The notes: a model not told the origin generated them from the letters alone. Numbered from the stretch's first letter, positions 34,801 to 43,963 are shown. The stretch is DNA of 64,000 bases from Hydractinia symbiolongicarpus (GCF_029227915.1 NC_079888.1:4353001-4417000), one strand, 5' to 3'. Translations and numbers: made by a program.

Positions 34801-37800
34801 GCTTCAATGGAAACATTTCCTGAAAATATTGAAATAGAAGCACTGAGTTGTTTTAACTTATGGTCCCGATTTGTTTAGTTTTTAAAGTTTCAGGTTTCAG
34901 TTTGTAATGACTACGCGTTGAAGGAATAATTGCAACTTTTATTCCCCTTTTACAAAAAGGATGCTTTGTTTCAGAAGCTAATATATTTTTACCTGGTATA
35001 ACACAAACTTGTTTTGGGCAACTGCATATAGAGCTTATTGGTGCGTTATATAAGATTTTAACCTCAGGAGCGATACAATTCGCGATTGATGTTGGACAGT
35101 ATACATTTTTCACATAACACATCTCCATTAAGCGTACACGTGCATTTTTCTTTGCAGGTCCGTGTCATTTGATATATCTGGCTGGTAAATTTCTGTCCAT
35201 CTTTCTGACAACGAGCTAAATGCAAATGTTGTAATTCCTTACCGAAACGATGTACTTAAAAAAAGGAAGTATAAACACACTACACGAAAGGAGGAGGGTT
35301 TTTAATTCAATTAAGATTCTTAACTGGCTCCTAACTCAATTTATGTTCTTAGCTCGAATAATGTTTGAATTTTTAGAAAGCAGAGGTACAAACAATGTGT
35401 GTATTAAACTAGAAGCATAAAGTTCTAATGCTTATATGCTGCATTTGTTATAAAAAAAACTTGGCATCCTCTGTTCTTTTTTACATGACAAGTTCTTTTA
35501 TCGTTTTAAAGCTCGAGTTTTTTTTATAGTACATAAAAGATATTGCTGATCCAATTTGCCTGAATATAAGTTTACAGATATTCAGAAAATTGTTTGTGAC
35601 AATATTTCTGCCTTGAAAGATGTATTTTTCATGTTTCACAGAAAGGACGAGAGGATCAGTAAAATTCCAATCTTGCTGTTATTCTTATTTTGTTCTTATT
35701 TTTCAGCCTTATCGTTCTTATAAAATTGTTTCGATAAAAAAGGGTATACACATTGTGTCTTACCACACAAGTTATAGGCATAATAAGGCTATAAATTCCC
35801 GAAAAATGGAGCATATTATAATTATGCGAACCCAGAAATAAGTAAGCATATTACGTCAGACTGGTCACATTTTTGCTGTAGGTAACATTTTCTTCGAAAG
35901 ATCATTGGTATGTACAAAACATGTTTAGTTAAAATTTACAGTGTAGCCTCTGTGGCACAAAAAGGTGTCTGCCACAATGAGGTGAATGCCATTTAAATAT
36001 TCTTCACAAACTTGCTTATGTTGCTTTAGGGTGTTAGGTGACAGAGGATGGACCGTAAAATATGTCAATAGAGTAAAGACAATACGTATTGTAATTATCT
36101 TTCATTAAAAACCATTAAACAGACTGAAAAACTTGAAAAAAATGGAGATCTTTTGCTTTGTTTTCACGCAGCCAATTCAATAATTTGAACACGCTGTCTG
36201 ACATCATTACATCTGGGATTTTTGGTCTGTGAAAGCTTGGAGGGAATGGGCTAAAGTTTCTGTGGGTTATATATCCCTATCTACTTATCTTGAAAGATGA
36301 ATCTTGGCAGGTTAAGATTCCATCCACTCTAGTTAAGAAATTAAATTGATGACGTCATAGTGATCAGAAATGACGTGACACTAAAAAACACAATTTTCTC
36401 TATTTTACAATACTGTAAATTCTCAAACGAGAAGAAAAGTGATTTTATTTCATTGTTGCTTTACGCAAATCATTTTTCCTTTTTTAAAGAGAGTACAGGA
36501 AACTTTCTGAATAAATTCTTCGTCTGGCAAAAAGTCCCAGTGTTTTATATTATTCTTCTCGTTTCTTTAACTGTTTATCTAACACATAAGAACTCAGACG
36601 ATGTTGCTCCTCGAAAATAATCCTTTCGATGACCCTACAGATTCGGACATTGAAGAAGCAAAAGCCTCGTTTAATCCTCCTGATATAGGTAAAGAAGAAG
36701 ACGATTTTGTAAGTGTTGTTTAAAAATTTATTTTAAAATAAGCACCTTCCTCTAATAAACGCTCCTCTTATAACCTGGAAAATTGAATAAAATTAAATTA
36801 CTATCTGGCTTGTATCAATGTTATTACCTAGGTTTTTATATCTCCGTAGCAACACTTTGCTAGCCACATCGTAACCAACATGCACGTAATACATAATTAT
36901 ATAAGTAACACCACAACTTACAAAAATGCAAAATTTTTTTTTTTCGCCGTACCCCTGCAAATCACCAAATCTTTTCAAAAATTTTCCGTCACATGGCAAT
37001 CACCAATAACAGTTGGGAATATTCACAAATCTATCACCCAATCACAAGCCCAACAAAACTTACAAAAAGTCAAAGAGGATCCAGGTATAGTGGGTTAAGC
37101 AAAATAAAGATGAATTTCTCACAAAAATTGATTTATTTGTCCCTGTGTTTGGCGACGTCGCTATAGAGTTCGTTTTAGGTATTATTTTATTAAGGTTTAA
37201 AACGGCGTGTGGTATAAAGAGGTGTATACTATAAACTGTCGACATCATTTCAATCTATTCCTAAGAGAAGTGTGCGTTGTAGAGAGGTATCTACTATAAA
37301 GGGTGTCTGCTAAAAGGCTTTACGGTAGTTTTGCACGAAAAAGAAAAATTGTTAGCATATCCAAATTTTGCTTAAGCTAAGAATTAACATAGGTTTTGCT
37401 AAGCACAATTAAGTTCGAACTGGATTTACCTCTTGTGCATACACAATGTGTACTACACGAAATAAATAAAAAAGAATAACTGCTAGCATTTTTTATGAAA
37501 TAATAAAAATGTTGAGTTCTTTCATATTATTGTTTTTGCATCATAAATCCGTTTCACGTACGTAATACAAAACCCTAGATTTATCGTTATTAATTTTATC
37601 TTGTCAAGAACCTTCCACGAGATATAATCGTTGTAAAATCATAGTACACACATTTCTGTATTAGTCAGATGATTTTCCGCGTTTAAAATTTTTGACAAGA
37701 ACTGGAATAAACTTAATCGTACAACAACAGCCTGTTTTAAACGGATTACCTTAAGTTAATTAATGCTTAAGTAACTCCTTTTACATTACAAATGAAGGGA

Positions 37801-39469
37801 AGAAAGTGCTCTACTTCGGGGTTTTTGACCTTATGTTGATTTGAATAATAAAAGAAAACTGCGACATCAGCAGATTCAGAAATGACAGAATTGGAGAACC
37901 TAGAACTTTCTTTTTTAGGTTAAAATGTATACAACCTTATTATGATAGCAGAAAATAAGTTTTTACTGATACGTTTTCATATTATGCAAGCGACAAAGCC
38001 TTATTGTACTTATTTGGTAGCTTTGACACCCTCAAAAATTGCATAAAGTTATGCTTAAATATAATTTAAGATATCTGTTATCATTCTCTCCGCCATAATA
38101 CAGGCTGGTAGCCATATGGTAGAGCGTTCGCTTCCAGTGCGCGGGTTCCAACCCGGCCGAGTCACGTCGGAGACTATAAAGGTGTAAATCTATCCTGTGT
38201 GCTTAGCGCTCAGCATAAGAATAGGATTTGATATCTTAGGCAGTTGTCTAGTTAAGCGATTCCTGTGCTTGCACGGCTTTCGTAGCTCAAATGAGAGCTT
38301 TAAGTACCTTAGGTCACCCTTCGCAGGACCCTCCTGAAACGCAATACGAATAGGAACTGAAGAGGCTATCCTTGGTAAATAATTTTAACAATAACAATAA
38401 TAATAATAATAAACTTTGTTATGCGTATCATATTTGCTATCAAATAGGAACCAAATACTTAGAGTTTGTTCTGTTTTCTTACCCTTACAGATGTATCCAA
38501 TAAATCCTACAAAATCTTGCGATTTAGAATTGCTTTGATGCAAGAAACAGTTGTAATAATCATGTGCTGCTTGTCCTGCTGTCCATGTTGCTGCGAAGCA
38601 CAGAGGACTGATGTCACATTTATTCCGGCATTCTTTTTCGTTTAATTTAAAAGCATCGAAGTGGTTGATGTATCTTGTATTGAGTTGTCTCAGGCACACT
38701 CCTAAATACATGAAATCTGGTGTTTCACTAATATTCTAAACTAGTCGGTAGCCCGTGGAAAAATCCACGGGTTCGCCCGTCCTTTAAATTTACCCGTGGT
38801 AACAAAGTGGACAGAAATATATCGCATTTGGTATTGGTGCGCATTTTAAAAATTTCGTGTTTCCGTTACTGGACATGGCTTTCGCGGACACACAGACAGA
38901 CAGACGACGGCTATTATTAAAGAGAAGTCGTTGCCCGTGGAGAAATCGACGGGTTCGCCCGTCCTTTCTATTTACCCGTCGCCACAAAGTGGATAAAAAT
39001 ATATCGCATTTGATATTCGTGTTTCCGTAACATCATTCTCTAACTCAGCTGGGGTCTGCGCAGAGACAGACAGACGACGGCTATTATTATAGAGATTGGT
39101 ATTCGCAATAATAATAAATAGTCAAACAAATGAAAGACCTATGATTGATTTAATAAAGCAGGTTTCTGTCAATGATGAAGCATATGTCTGTCGAAACTAT
39201 AACTTCTAAAAACTCACAAATTAGACTCTCTTTTTTTGGAGAAAAAATTTCTTTCATATTTAGTATATGAAATCTTTTGCTCTAGAATAGCTTGTGAAAT
39301 AATTCACATGTTCGCCTGCCGTTTTTCGTGCAACTAATATCCATTTTGAAAGAAATAAGGGTATCACTAATACAGAAATATGATAAAGAAGAGTGTTGAA
39401 CTTGAAACTCTCACCTGTTACATGCCATGCATTGAGTAGAAGCACAAAAAAGAGTAACAAACACCTCAT
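25347..39469 (-). CDS. PAN-VWC-Ig transmembrane receptor with ITAM tail (five exons; frameshifted in exon 3)
   Basis: Exons on the minus strand: 39469-39415, 38701-38483, 35215-34993, 34819-34607, 25882-25347. All introns are GT-AG and phase 1, and every junction codon reads sensibly. With the extra base in exon 3 ignored, the product would be 414 residues: signal peptide (1-18), PAN/apple domain (about 19-91), VWC-like cysteine-rich module (about 92-165), one Ig domain (about 166-236), transmembrane helix (about 257-279), and a 135-residue cytoplasmic tail. The tail has YSEL-x8-YLKL (Y307, Y319), which fits the ITAM consensus, plus YLDM (Y386), which fits the PI3K p85 SH2 site, and a repeated YEVSP motif. 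It should be a plasma-membrane receptor signalling through Src/Syk-type kinases. Hydrozoan allorecognition (Alr) proteins also combine Ig domains with such tails, but this domain order differs. As read, the one-base insertion truncates it before the Ig domain. Confidence 0.85.
26150..26290. repeat. Left subterminal repeat array of the 8.4-kb transposon
   Basis: Several roughly 20-bp units of the form ATTTATAACTAGCGGCCTCG. They are the reverse complement of the units at the right end and much more GC-rich than the surroundings. Arrays like this often serve as transposase binding sites. Confidence 0.6.
27840..28730 (+). mobile_element. 5'-truncated non-LTR retrotransposon nested in the Helitron-like element
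   Basis: The paired Helitron-like copy at 59.6 kb joins GCTAGCTAC directly to ATCTTTAAAGACTT, so everything between about 27840 and 28730 is an insertion. It ends in an A-rich tail (GAATAAATAAAAAA), as non-LTR elements do, and carries the end of a reverse-transcriptase ORF. Confidence 0.65.
28054..28383 (+). pseudogene. C-terminus of a non-LTR reverse transcriptase
   Basis: About 109 codons. The pattern RETRSNSFMLKIPSTKLQYAK, then SGFF..DAKHYNEL..EIRN and a lysine/phenylalanine-rich end, matches the last segment of LINE reverse transcriptases (usually HTR...LP..., Y.K.SF.Y.G..LWN.LP..I, FK..LK). The tryptophan of the LWN motif is replaced, so it is decayed. The catalytic YADD region lies upstream in a full element and is absent here. 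Confidence 0.6.
30355..30657 (-). other. Open frame of unknown meaning inside the 8.4-kb transposon
   Basis: A 100-codon minus-strand frame with no domain I recognise. Just upstream, 30659-30713 is a small foldback (CTCGCCCCCAGAGCTCTT against AAGAGTATTGGGGCCGAG). Probably not a gene. Confidence 0.15.
30908..31294 (-). CDS. Hypothetical 128-residue membrane protein inside the transposon
   Basis: Begins MAAKVYQERECDDKCN, followed by one hydrophobic segment (ITLVVTIFVITFIMKIYY) and a mostly polar remainder (TLTTYQRPYYSMGFHNNK ...). It would be a type II single-pass protein. It lies on the same strand as the transposase remnant, between it and the nested Helitron-like element, so it could be a second transposon gene or a captured fragment. 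No family is recognised, and the length is only somewhat above chance for this composition. Confidence 0.35.
   Translation of the reverse strand: MAAKVYQERECDDKCNVITLVVTIFVITFIMKIYYDLMLISSTPIHGGIVITRTLTTYQRPYYSMGFHNNKIALGRLTKFVSISKFYEQAVSITFTENSLESELKRTLDKYEFRYTPIINKDNLRGKI
32228..32374 (+). other. Short open frame, unknown
   Basis: Reads MCTPYVTETSCSSTEKENQS and ends HQYG followed by TAG: 48 codons with protein-like composition but no match. It is opposite in strand to the transposase remnant. Chance is likely. Confidence 0.15.
33042..33732 (-). pseudogene. Decayed retroviral-integrase-like transposase (DDE, rve-type)
   Basis: On the minus strand, 33732 downward reads YGICVSKEDVRKVIKEVDLE; then, in another frame, CPGDVYYCNGNDKLKRWRF, IHGCVDGFRRKCL, a stop, and VVASSNNDPLIIANCYLQC. 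This order (GDK-like block, IHGCVDGFSR, SNNDP..A..Y) is typical of the integrase-core proteins found in many metazoan genomes. Lower down, MPIIQKELHEFAQTSANTPG and DILFHVSE match the end of the same domain (IQ.ELDEF....PGG..D.LY..PE). Frameshifts, in-frame stops and replacement of the first catalytic Asp (NGNDK where DGNDK is expected) show it is dead. Confidence 0.7.
34096..34175. repeat. Right subterminal repeat array: four 20-bp units
   Basis: Four units in exact 20-bp register (34096, 34116, 34136, 34156), consensus GTCGCGGCCGCTAGTTATAA. They mirror the left array. Confidence 0.75.
34607..34819 (-). CDS. Receptor exon 4: Ig domain
   Basis: A 213-nt exon, phase 1 at both ends, as is usual for shuffled Ig exons. 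Reads GNVSIEAVKKQSVVLTC, then MPWTFNG, TSLTISNV and SSDDGTYSC. It has both B- and F-strand cysteines 43 residues apart, the tryptophan, and the D.G.Y.C motif. The spacing suits a compact I- or C2-type Ig. Two N-glycosylation sequons (NVS, NET) are visible. Confidence 0.9.
34993..35215 (-). CDS. Receptor exon 3: VWC-like cysteine-rich module, frameshifted
   Basis: Acceptor TTTGCATTTAG|CTCG and donor CCAG|GTAAAA. The length is 223 nt, one more than a multiple of three, although both ends are phase 1. It begins RCQKDGQKFTSQIYQ, then RTCKEKCTCTLNGDVLCE. After the A run at 35106-35110 the cysteine pattern continues one frame over (YCPTSIANC, SICSCPKQVC, VIPG). In the sequence as given, the first frame hits TGA at 35064-35066. 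The C..DG start, the CxxCxC cluster and NG.V.C fit a von Willebrand factor type C module. Confidence 0.75.
36591..36708 (+). CDS. Candidate exon, acidic NPF-containing protein
   Basis: A strong acceptor (pyrimidine-rich tract, TCTAAC branch point, ACACATAAG|) and a near-perfect donor (GATTTT|GTAAGT) flank 118 nt. In frame it reads TQTMLLLENNPFDDPTDSDI, continues EEAKASFNPP, and ends EEDDF. It is acidic, with an NPF motif like those bound by EH-domain proteins of membrane traffic. It could also be a first exon using the ATG at 36601. No family is assigned. It lies antisense within the second intron of the receptor gene. Confidence 0.4.
37013..37084 (+). CDS. Possible next exon after 36591-36708
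   Basis: 72 nt between ACCAATAACAG| and CCAG|GTATAG. All three frames are open; the phase-0 frame would join directly to the 36708 donor and reads LGIFTNLSPNHKPNKTYKKS. The evidence is splice signals only. Confidence 0.25.
38103..38412 (+). mobile_element. tRNA-derived SINE, copy 1
   Basis: Starts with a pol III promoter of tRNA type: an A-box-like TGGTAGAGCGTTCG and a B box GGTTCCAACCC, 33 bp apart. A shared body follows (GAGACTATAAAGGTGTAAAT, CTTAGCGCTCAGCATAAGAA, TAGGAACTGAAGAGG) and it ends in a TAA/CAATAA repeat tail. The copy at 48890 matches along its length. It lies in the second receptor intron. Confidence 0.8.
38483..38701 (-). CDS. Receptor exon 2: PAN/apple domain
   Basis: A 219-nt exon, phase 1 at both ends. 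Reads GVCLRQLN, then NEKECRNKCDISPLCFA, YNCFLH and FIGYIC. The six cysteines sit as in PAN/apple domains (outer pair; helix CxxxC pairing to SPLC and NCF). PAN domains bind proteins or carbohydrates outside the cell. The acceptor is CATGTATTTAG| and the donor TAAGG|GTAAGA. Confidence 0.85.
38741..39095 (-). mobile_element. Tandem pair of short Helitron-like elements in receptor intron 1
   Basis: Copies 38741-38925 and 38926-39095, same family as 873-1309. The CCCGTGG..CCACGGG hairpin is near the CTAG end, and GGCTATTATTAAAGAGA is the other end. The outer flanks are A and T. They lie wholly within the 713-bp first intron of the receptor. Confidence 0.7.
39415..39469 (-). CDS. Receptor exon 1: signal peptide
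   Basis: Starts MRCLLLFFVLLLNAWHVTG, a clear signal peptide with a long leucine/phenylalanine core. The donor ACAG|GTGAGA is strong and leaves phase 1. The 55-nt length and phase equal those of the signal-peptide exon at 59497-59551. Confidence 0.85.
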
Positions 39470-40105
39470 TTCGTTGGCTGTCTTGTGATAAATATAAAAC
39501 TTTTAATAAAAAATTAATAAAAAATTAATCATAGCCAACAACAATAAAAATACGTAAACAAACAATACAATATTCTGTTTAGAGTTTTTATCATTTTGTC
39601 ACACAAAACTCACTTTTGCTTTGCTGGATGCATTATCAAAACAGCTATTAATAAAAGCAATTAATCATACAGCTGTAATTAAAAGAATTAAAAGTATCAT
39701 TTTACGTGGAAAAATCGGGAAAGCGCTAACTGTTATATATTTCTATTTATAAAGTTTATAACTTTACAGACTATTTAACATGACACCACGTTCAGTTGGC
39801 TTTACAAAATTTTAGCTTAGTTCATAACACCATTCCAAACAGTATCATATGAATAAGCAACTTAAAACTCTTCTATAGTTGAGACAAGGAATAATTATCT
39901 ATAGATTCCATACAATTTTTCAACATGCCTAAAGTCAGACAATTTGTCTTACTTAAAGTCGGAGTTCTAAAAATTAATACCTACACCATTTAACATGCTC
40001 TACATTATTCTAACTACTTTTTAGATCATTATTATTGAGCTCCCCTTTGGGTAATGAAATAAAATACGATAAGCTAAACTATGCGATTACACCGTCAAAT
40101 ATTTC
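39470..40105. other. Region upstream of the receptor start
   Basis: This should hold the receptor promoter. An A/T-rich TTTTATATTT (minus strand, about 39501-39492) is only about 25 nt from the ATG, too close to be a convincing TATA box. Nothing else is recognised. Confidence 0.3.
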
Positions 40106-40380
40106 AACCTGATGCTTCACATAAACTCATCACTGTCTCACAAAACCTCATAAACGCGTTTCATAATTTCTTATGAACGTCACATAAACTCCTAAAGGCC
40201 TTGCATGAACTCCTAAGCATCTCACATAAACTACAAACGCCACACATGAACTCATAAGCGTCTGACATAAACTTAGAAGCGCCTTGCAAAACTCATAAGA
40301 GTGTAACATACACTCTCAACGGTCTCGCATAATCTCACATGCGCCTCAGATACACTTACAAGTGCCACACTAAAACTCTA
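40106..40380. repeat. Degenerate ~24-bp minisatellite
   Basis: About eleven imperfect units of the form CACATAAACTCATAAGCGTC in tandem. It is unlike its surroundings in base order and carries no long open frame. Confidence 0.65.
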
Positions 40381-40847
40381 TAAAATTTAAATATAAGATA
40401 TGAACCATCTAGCAACAAAATATTTTAATGAGTAAACCTGTAAAACTTCTTGCTTTAACAGCAAGTGCCTTAAGTCAAAGTTTGTCTTTATATAAAAACT
40501 TTTAATCTGAAATTCCACAAGAAATATTAAAAGCTAAATATTTTTCCTGCATAGTCCATTAGCAAACATTACGAGATCTTTTAACTTAGATTTTCAATGC
40601 TTGTGTTCCACCAATCTGACATATTTTCTTTTAATATTTTTTATCTATTTTAGTATACCAAATAATTATCGTGCTGTTGAAAACATACAAAATATGTTCC
40701 TTGCGTTACTGGATTTATGTTTATTTTTTTAGGTCAAAGCCTGTAGTTTTTTTTGTTCAAAAAATGATGTGTACTTTAAAACACAAACAAAAAAAACTGC
40801 GATTTCTTTTCTTGGTTATTTACTTAACAATGTGAAAGTATTCTATG

Positions 40848-40885
40848 TACTTCTTCGTACGTAACAAGCCATCTACGAAGAAGTA
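40848..40885. repeat. Perfect 12-bp inverted repeat
   Basis: TACTTCTTCGTA (40848-40859) and TACGAAGAAGTA (40874-40885) with a 14-bp loop. Confidence 0.7.
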
Positions 40886-41109
40886 ATTAAAAAGAATGTC
40901 TGCGCAGCAGACAATCCGAAATGTCGGTTTTCTATGTCCGTCATTTTGTTCGGTCCACTTTACAGACTGATGGCATCTAATTATCTATCAATGTGTTACG
41001 TCATTTTGCTAATTTCATACGACCGAAAAGATAATTATTTTTGGAGGGTCGCACTAATATTAAGAGGAAATAAATTATGTAGTTTCGAAAATTTAATTTC
41101 GCGCTGGAA

Positions 41110-41409
41110 ATGAGACGAAATTCAACCATAGTCGCACTAAAATATGGGGTAAAAATAACAATTAACAATTGTTTTTTATTTTTCTATTTTCTTACTTCTT
41201 GTCACTCTTTTCTTTTATCGATTTTTGTTTTGTTGTTGTACATATTTACTTCTGTCATAGTGGCTTGTGTTATTTTATTATTTACAACAACGTGTAAATT
41301 TAGATCCAAAGTCCAAAGTGATGCATTTTATGAACAATGTATGGAAAACGCGAACAAGCGCATGGACGATGAAGACGACAAAGATCCTTTTTTAGAACTA
41401 AGTTTGTAA
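41110..41409 (+). CDS. Possible small membrane protein, unknown
   Basis: A 99-residue frame: MRRNSTIVALKYG, then two hydrophobic stretches (about residues 22-42 and 43-62), then a polar tail with the acidic run MDDEDDKDPFLELSL. An alternative reading is a spliced gene: ATGGG|GTAAAA and CTGTCATAG|TGG would remove the hydrophobic part, which is strongly pyrimidine-rich like an intron. No family is recognised for either reading. Confidence 0.3.
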   Translation: MRRNSTIVALKYGVKITINNCFLFFYFLTSCHSFLLSIFVLLLYIFTSVIVACVILLFTTTCKFRSKVQSDAFYEQCMENANKRMDDEDDKDPFLELSL

Positions 41410-42059
41410 AAAGAAAAGAAAAAGTAAAAGAATGTTCACACTCCAATTAGAGTAAAACCCGACCTTAGTCGCATTTATATTTAAGGAAAATATAATAAAT
41501 TACTGAAAAGAATGTCGCCCTACAACTTAGGGAAAATTTGGTGAAAAGGGGCATAAGCACTATGTAGAGAACGCATTAAATTAGAGAATTAATAGTGCCT
41601 AATTTCAGAAATCTTATTCTTTTAGTTGAAATCGGAAATTTGTTCACAAGATGATCAGAATCCATATATGACTTGAAATTGGCATAAGAAAGAACCGATA
41701 AAAGGTCTCGCATTTTTGTATACCAAAACGAAACTGACAATTGTGACTTCTGAAATCTGATTGGTTGATAATATTTTCCGTTACGACCTGCTCTAATCCA
41801 AACTCAAAGTTGAAATCATTTGAAGATTCTTGCTGACAGAGTCAGAAAAAAGATAAAAAAAAACAAACAAAAGAATAATTAGCAGATAGCCAATCAAGTT
41901 TAAGTATTTTTCTTGTTTTGGTCCGATCCGTTTTTCTTTTGAGTGGAAACCAACCAGCACAGTGTAATACAAAAAGCACTATTTTTTACAATAAAAATAG
42001 GCACCACACCCGTTCTGCAGCATCTAAATCCAAGATATCAATTAAAATTGATTCAGCCA

Positions 42060-42077
42060 CCCCCCCCCCCCCCCCCC
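42060..42077. repeat. C18 homopolymer
   Basis: An uninterrupted run of 18 C on the plus strand. Its length is likely to vary between individuals and to be unreliable in sequencing. Confidence 0.8.
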
Positions 42078-42169
42078 TCCTAAATTTTTGTAAAAATCTT
42101 TTTACGTGTTTATAGTTACACCTTCAAAGTTTGTGACTTTTCCTAATTTTTATTAAACTTTACTTTCCA

Positions 42170-42890
42170 AAAAAATATTTTTTTTGGAATTATGCCCGCA
42201 CTTTTTTTATGTTACGCCAGAACAAATATTCCCATTCTAAACCACTGCTAAAAGAACTGGGTATTCTTAATGTATGTCAGCTAAACATTTTTCAGGTCCT
42301 TATTTTCATGTATAAGATTGAAAATTTATTAGCACCAAATGCATTCATTACATTATTTGAGAAAGTTCAACATATATATCCAACTAAATTTTCAGGTAAT
42401 AATTTCCTTCGGCCAAAAATCATATGTAATGTAACAAAATTTTCAATATCAAACCGAGGCCCAAAACTCTAAAGCATGCTTCTAAATGATGAAATAAAAA
42501 GCATTCCATCTACAAGAAATTTTAAAATTACACTAAGAAATCAGCTGTTATGGAGTAATAACGAACGAGTCTCCTTCTGAAACAACACTACTTGTGATAA
42601 TTAAACGCTTTCTTTTATTTGACATAACATTTAATACTTTATTAAGTTTTTAATTATCAATTTTTATTTGACGCTCTTTTTAATGACGGCTATGTAAGGT
42701 GTGAGATGATGAGACTGCATAGTCTTATACTTACTCCTGCCATTTTATTCTACGTACGTGATACACTTAGGTATATATATATATCCCACTGTAGAAATTT
42801 ATGCTTGTACTTATGTGTATGTCGAACTTGTATCTGTAATTTTGAAATAAAAATGTTGAGTAAAACTAAAGAATGTTTGACATGCTTTTA
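42170..42890 (+). mobile_element. 3' end of a non-LTR retrotransposon
   Basis: Coding remnant 42209-42580 followed by an AT-rich 3' untranslated stretch with AATAAA near 42845. The element is truncated at the 5' side near the C18 run. Confidence 0.5.
42209..42580 (+). pseudogene. C-terminus of a LINE reverse transcriptase
   Basis: Reads YSHSKPLLKELGILNVCQLN, IFQVLIFMYKIENLLAPNAF, FRPK-like NNFLRPK, and then SISNRGPKL. A TAA at 42470-42472 stands where W of the GPKLWN motif belongs. The frame then continues LNDEIKSIPSTRNFKITLRN to TGA at 42578. The order LGILNVYQLNI..., RGPKLWN, EIKS....FK..L is the usual ending of LINE-type reverse transcriptases. Confidence 0.65.
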
Positions 42891-43019
42891 GAAGCTTTAT
42901 GTGACTTACTTTATATTGTTATATTATTTTGTGTTTCTATTATTATTGTTACTAAATTCATCGGAATTATAGTACAATTATTGATTTCTTTTTAGTGCCC
43001 TTTTTCTATATGTCACCAA

Positions 43020-43197
43020 ACATGATGACGTCATCACCAAAAATGCCGACGTCATCAATTTTTTTGTGACTAAATAGTTTATTTATACCTGGATAAAACT
43101 TGGTAAGTTTCAAGTCCAACGGACAACAATTGTAGAAATTACAAAGGGGGTTCAAATCAGCCCCCCCCAACCCCTAAAAGGCCCAACAGAAATAAGG
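43020..43197. mobile_element. Fragment of a repeat with TGACGTCA sites and a C run
   Basis: Contains TGATGACGTCATCACC, then CCGACGTCATC, a conserved-looking AACTTGGTAAGTTTCAAGTC block, a C run, and the end AACAGAAATAAGGTTAA. Layout and sequence resemble the 1744-2257 and piggyBac-like elements. No matching left end was found. Confidence 0.35.
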
Positions 43198-43406
43198 TTA
43201 AAAGAACTATGAAATATTTAGCTTTGTCTTGAACGTAGAAGTCGATTTTTAGAAATTTTTGCTGTTTTCAATTTAATTTTTAGCAGGGCTTAAAAAATAT
43301 ATTATATAAAGACAGACCGATAAAATGGATAATCAAATATTAGGTCTTCTTCATTTTAATTCGTTTCGTTTTCTCTTTCCTTTTGAATAAAATTTAGACT
43401 TTCGCA

Positions 43407-43963
43407 TTAACCCTATTCGGTCCGGGGGGGGGGGGGGCTGACTCCGCCCCCCCTGACGGTTTTTTTTAATAACTCCTAATTGCAACACAATTTTGTTTCA
43501 TCAAGAAGAATCATTTTGAATATTTTTGACACGTGACTAATCCGATTTCCCGATTTTGTCGGATTTTACCCGAAAATCGAACAAAAACGGATTTTCGGGC
43601 AATTTTTGGCAATTTTTTATCCGATCCATGTAAAAACCGAAAGATATGTTAAAAAAGTTTCGTTTAGCTTTCGGAAACTTCAAACTGAATGTAAAAATTC
43701 GCTCTAGAACAAAAGTAATTATATTTTAAGCAGATAGTTGCATTTTTAACAATTTTCAAGCTCCTGATGACGTCACAGAAAATGTGCTCACACAAGCAAA
43801 AATTTTTTACCGCCATTTTGTTCCTTTTAAGACGTACTATAAGTGTGCCAAGTTTAATTCAATTTGAACAATCCTATGAAAAGTTATTGAGGGGAGGGGG
43901 CGGAATCCGCCCCCCCCCCACAGTCATAGTATGTTCGAAAAACCCCGGACCGAATAGGGTTAA
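43407..43963 (+). mobile_element. piggyBac-like MITE, copy 2 (internally deleted)
   Basis: Same TTAA-CCCTATTCGGTCC termini and orientation as the 14.7-kb copy. It lacks about 200 bp near the left end, where copy 1 has two TAATAACTCCT repeats and copy 2 has one. The deletion therefore looks like recombination between short direct repeats. Confidence 0.8.

Noticed and set aside
38110-38160. Possible tRNA gene (A and B boxes)
   Set aside because: The acceptor and anticodon stems do not close, and the sequence continues into a body shared with 48.9 kb and an AATAAT tail, so it is a SINE head.
40906-41112. 59-codon frame (MSVILFGPLYRLMASN...) whose stop overlaps the ATG of the 41110 frame
   Set aside because: An ATGA overlap means nothing in a eukaryotic genome, and no domain is seen.
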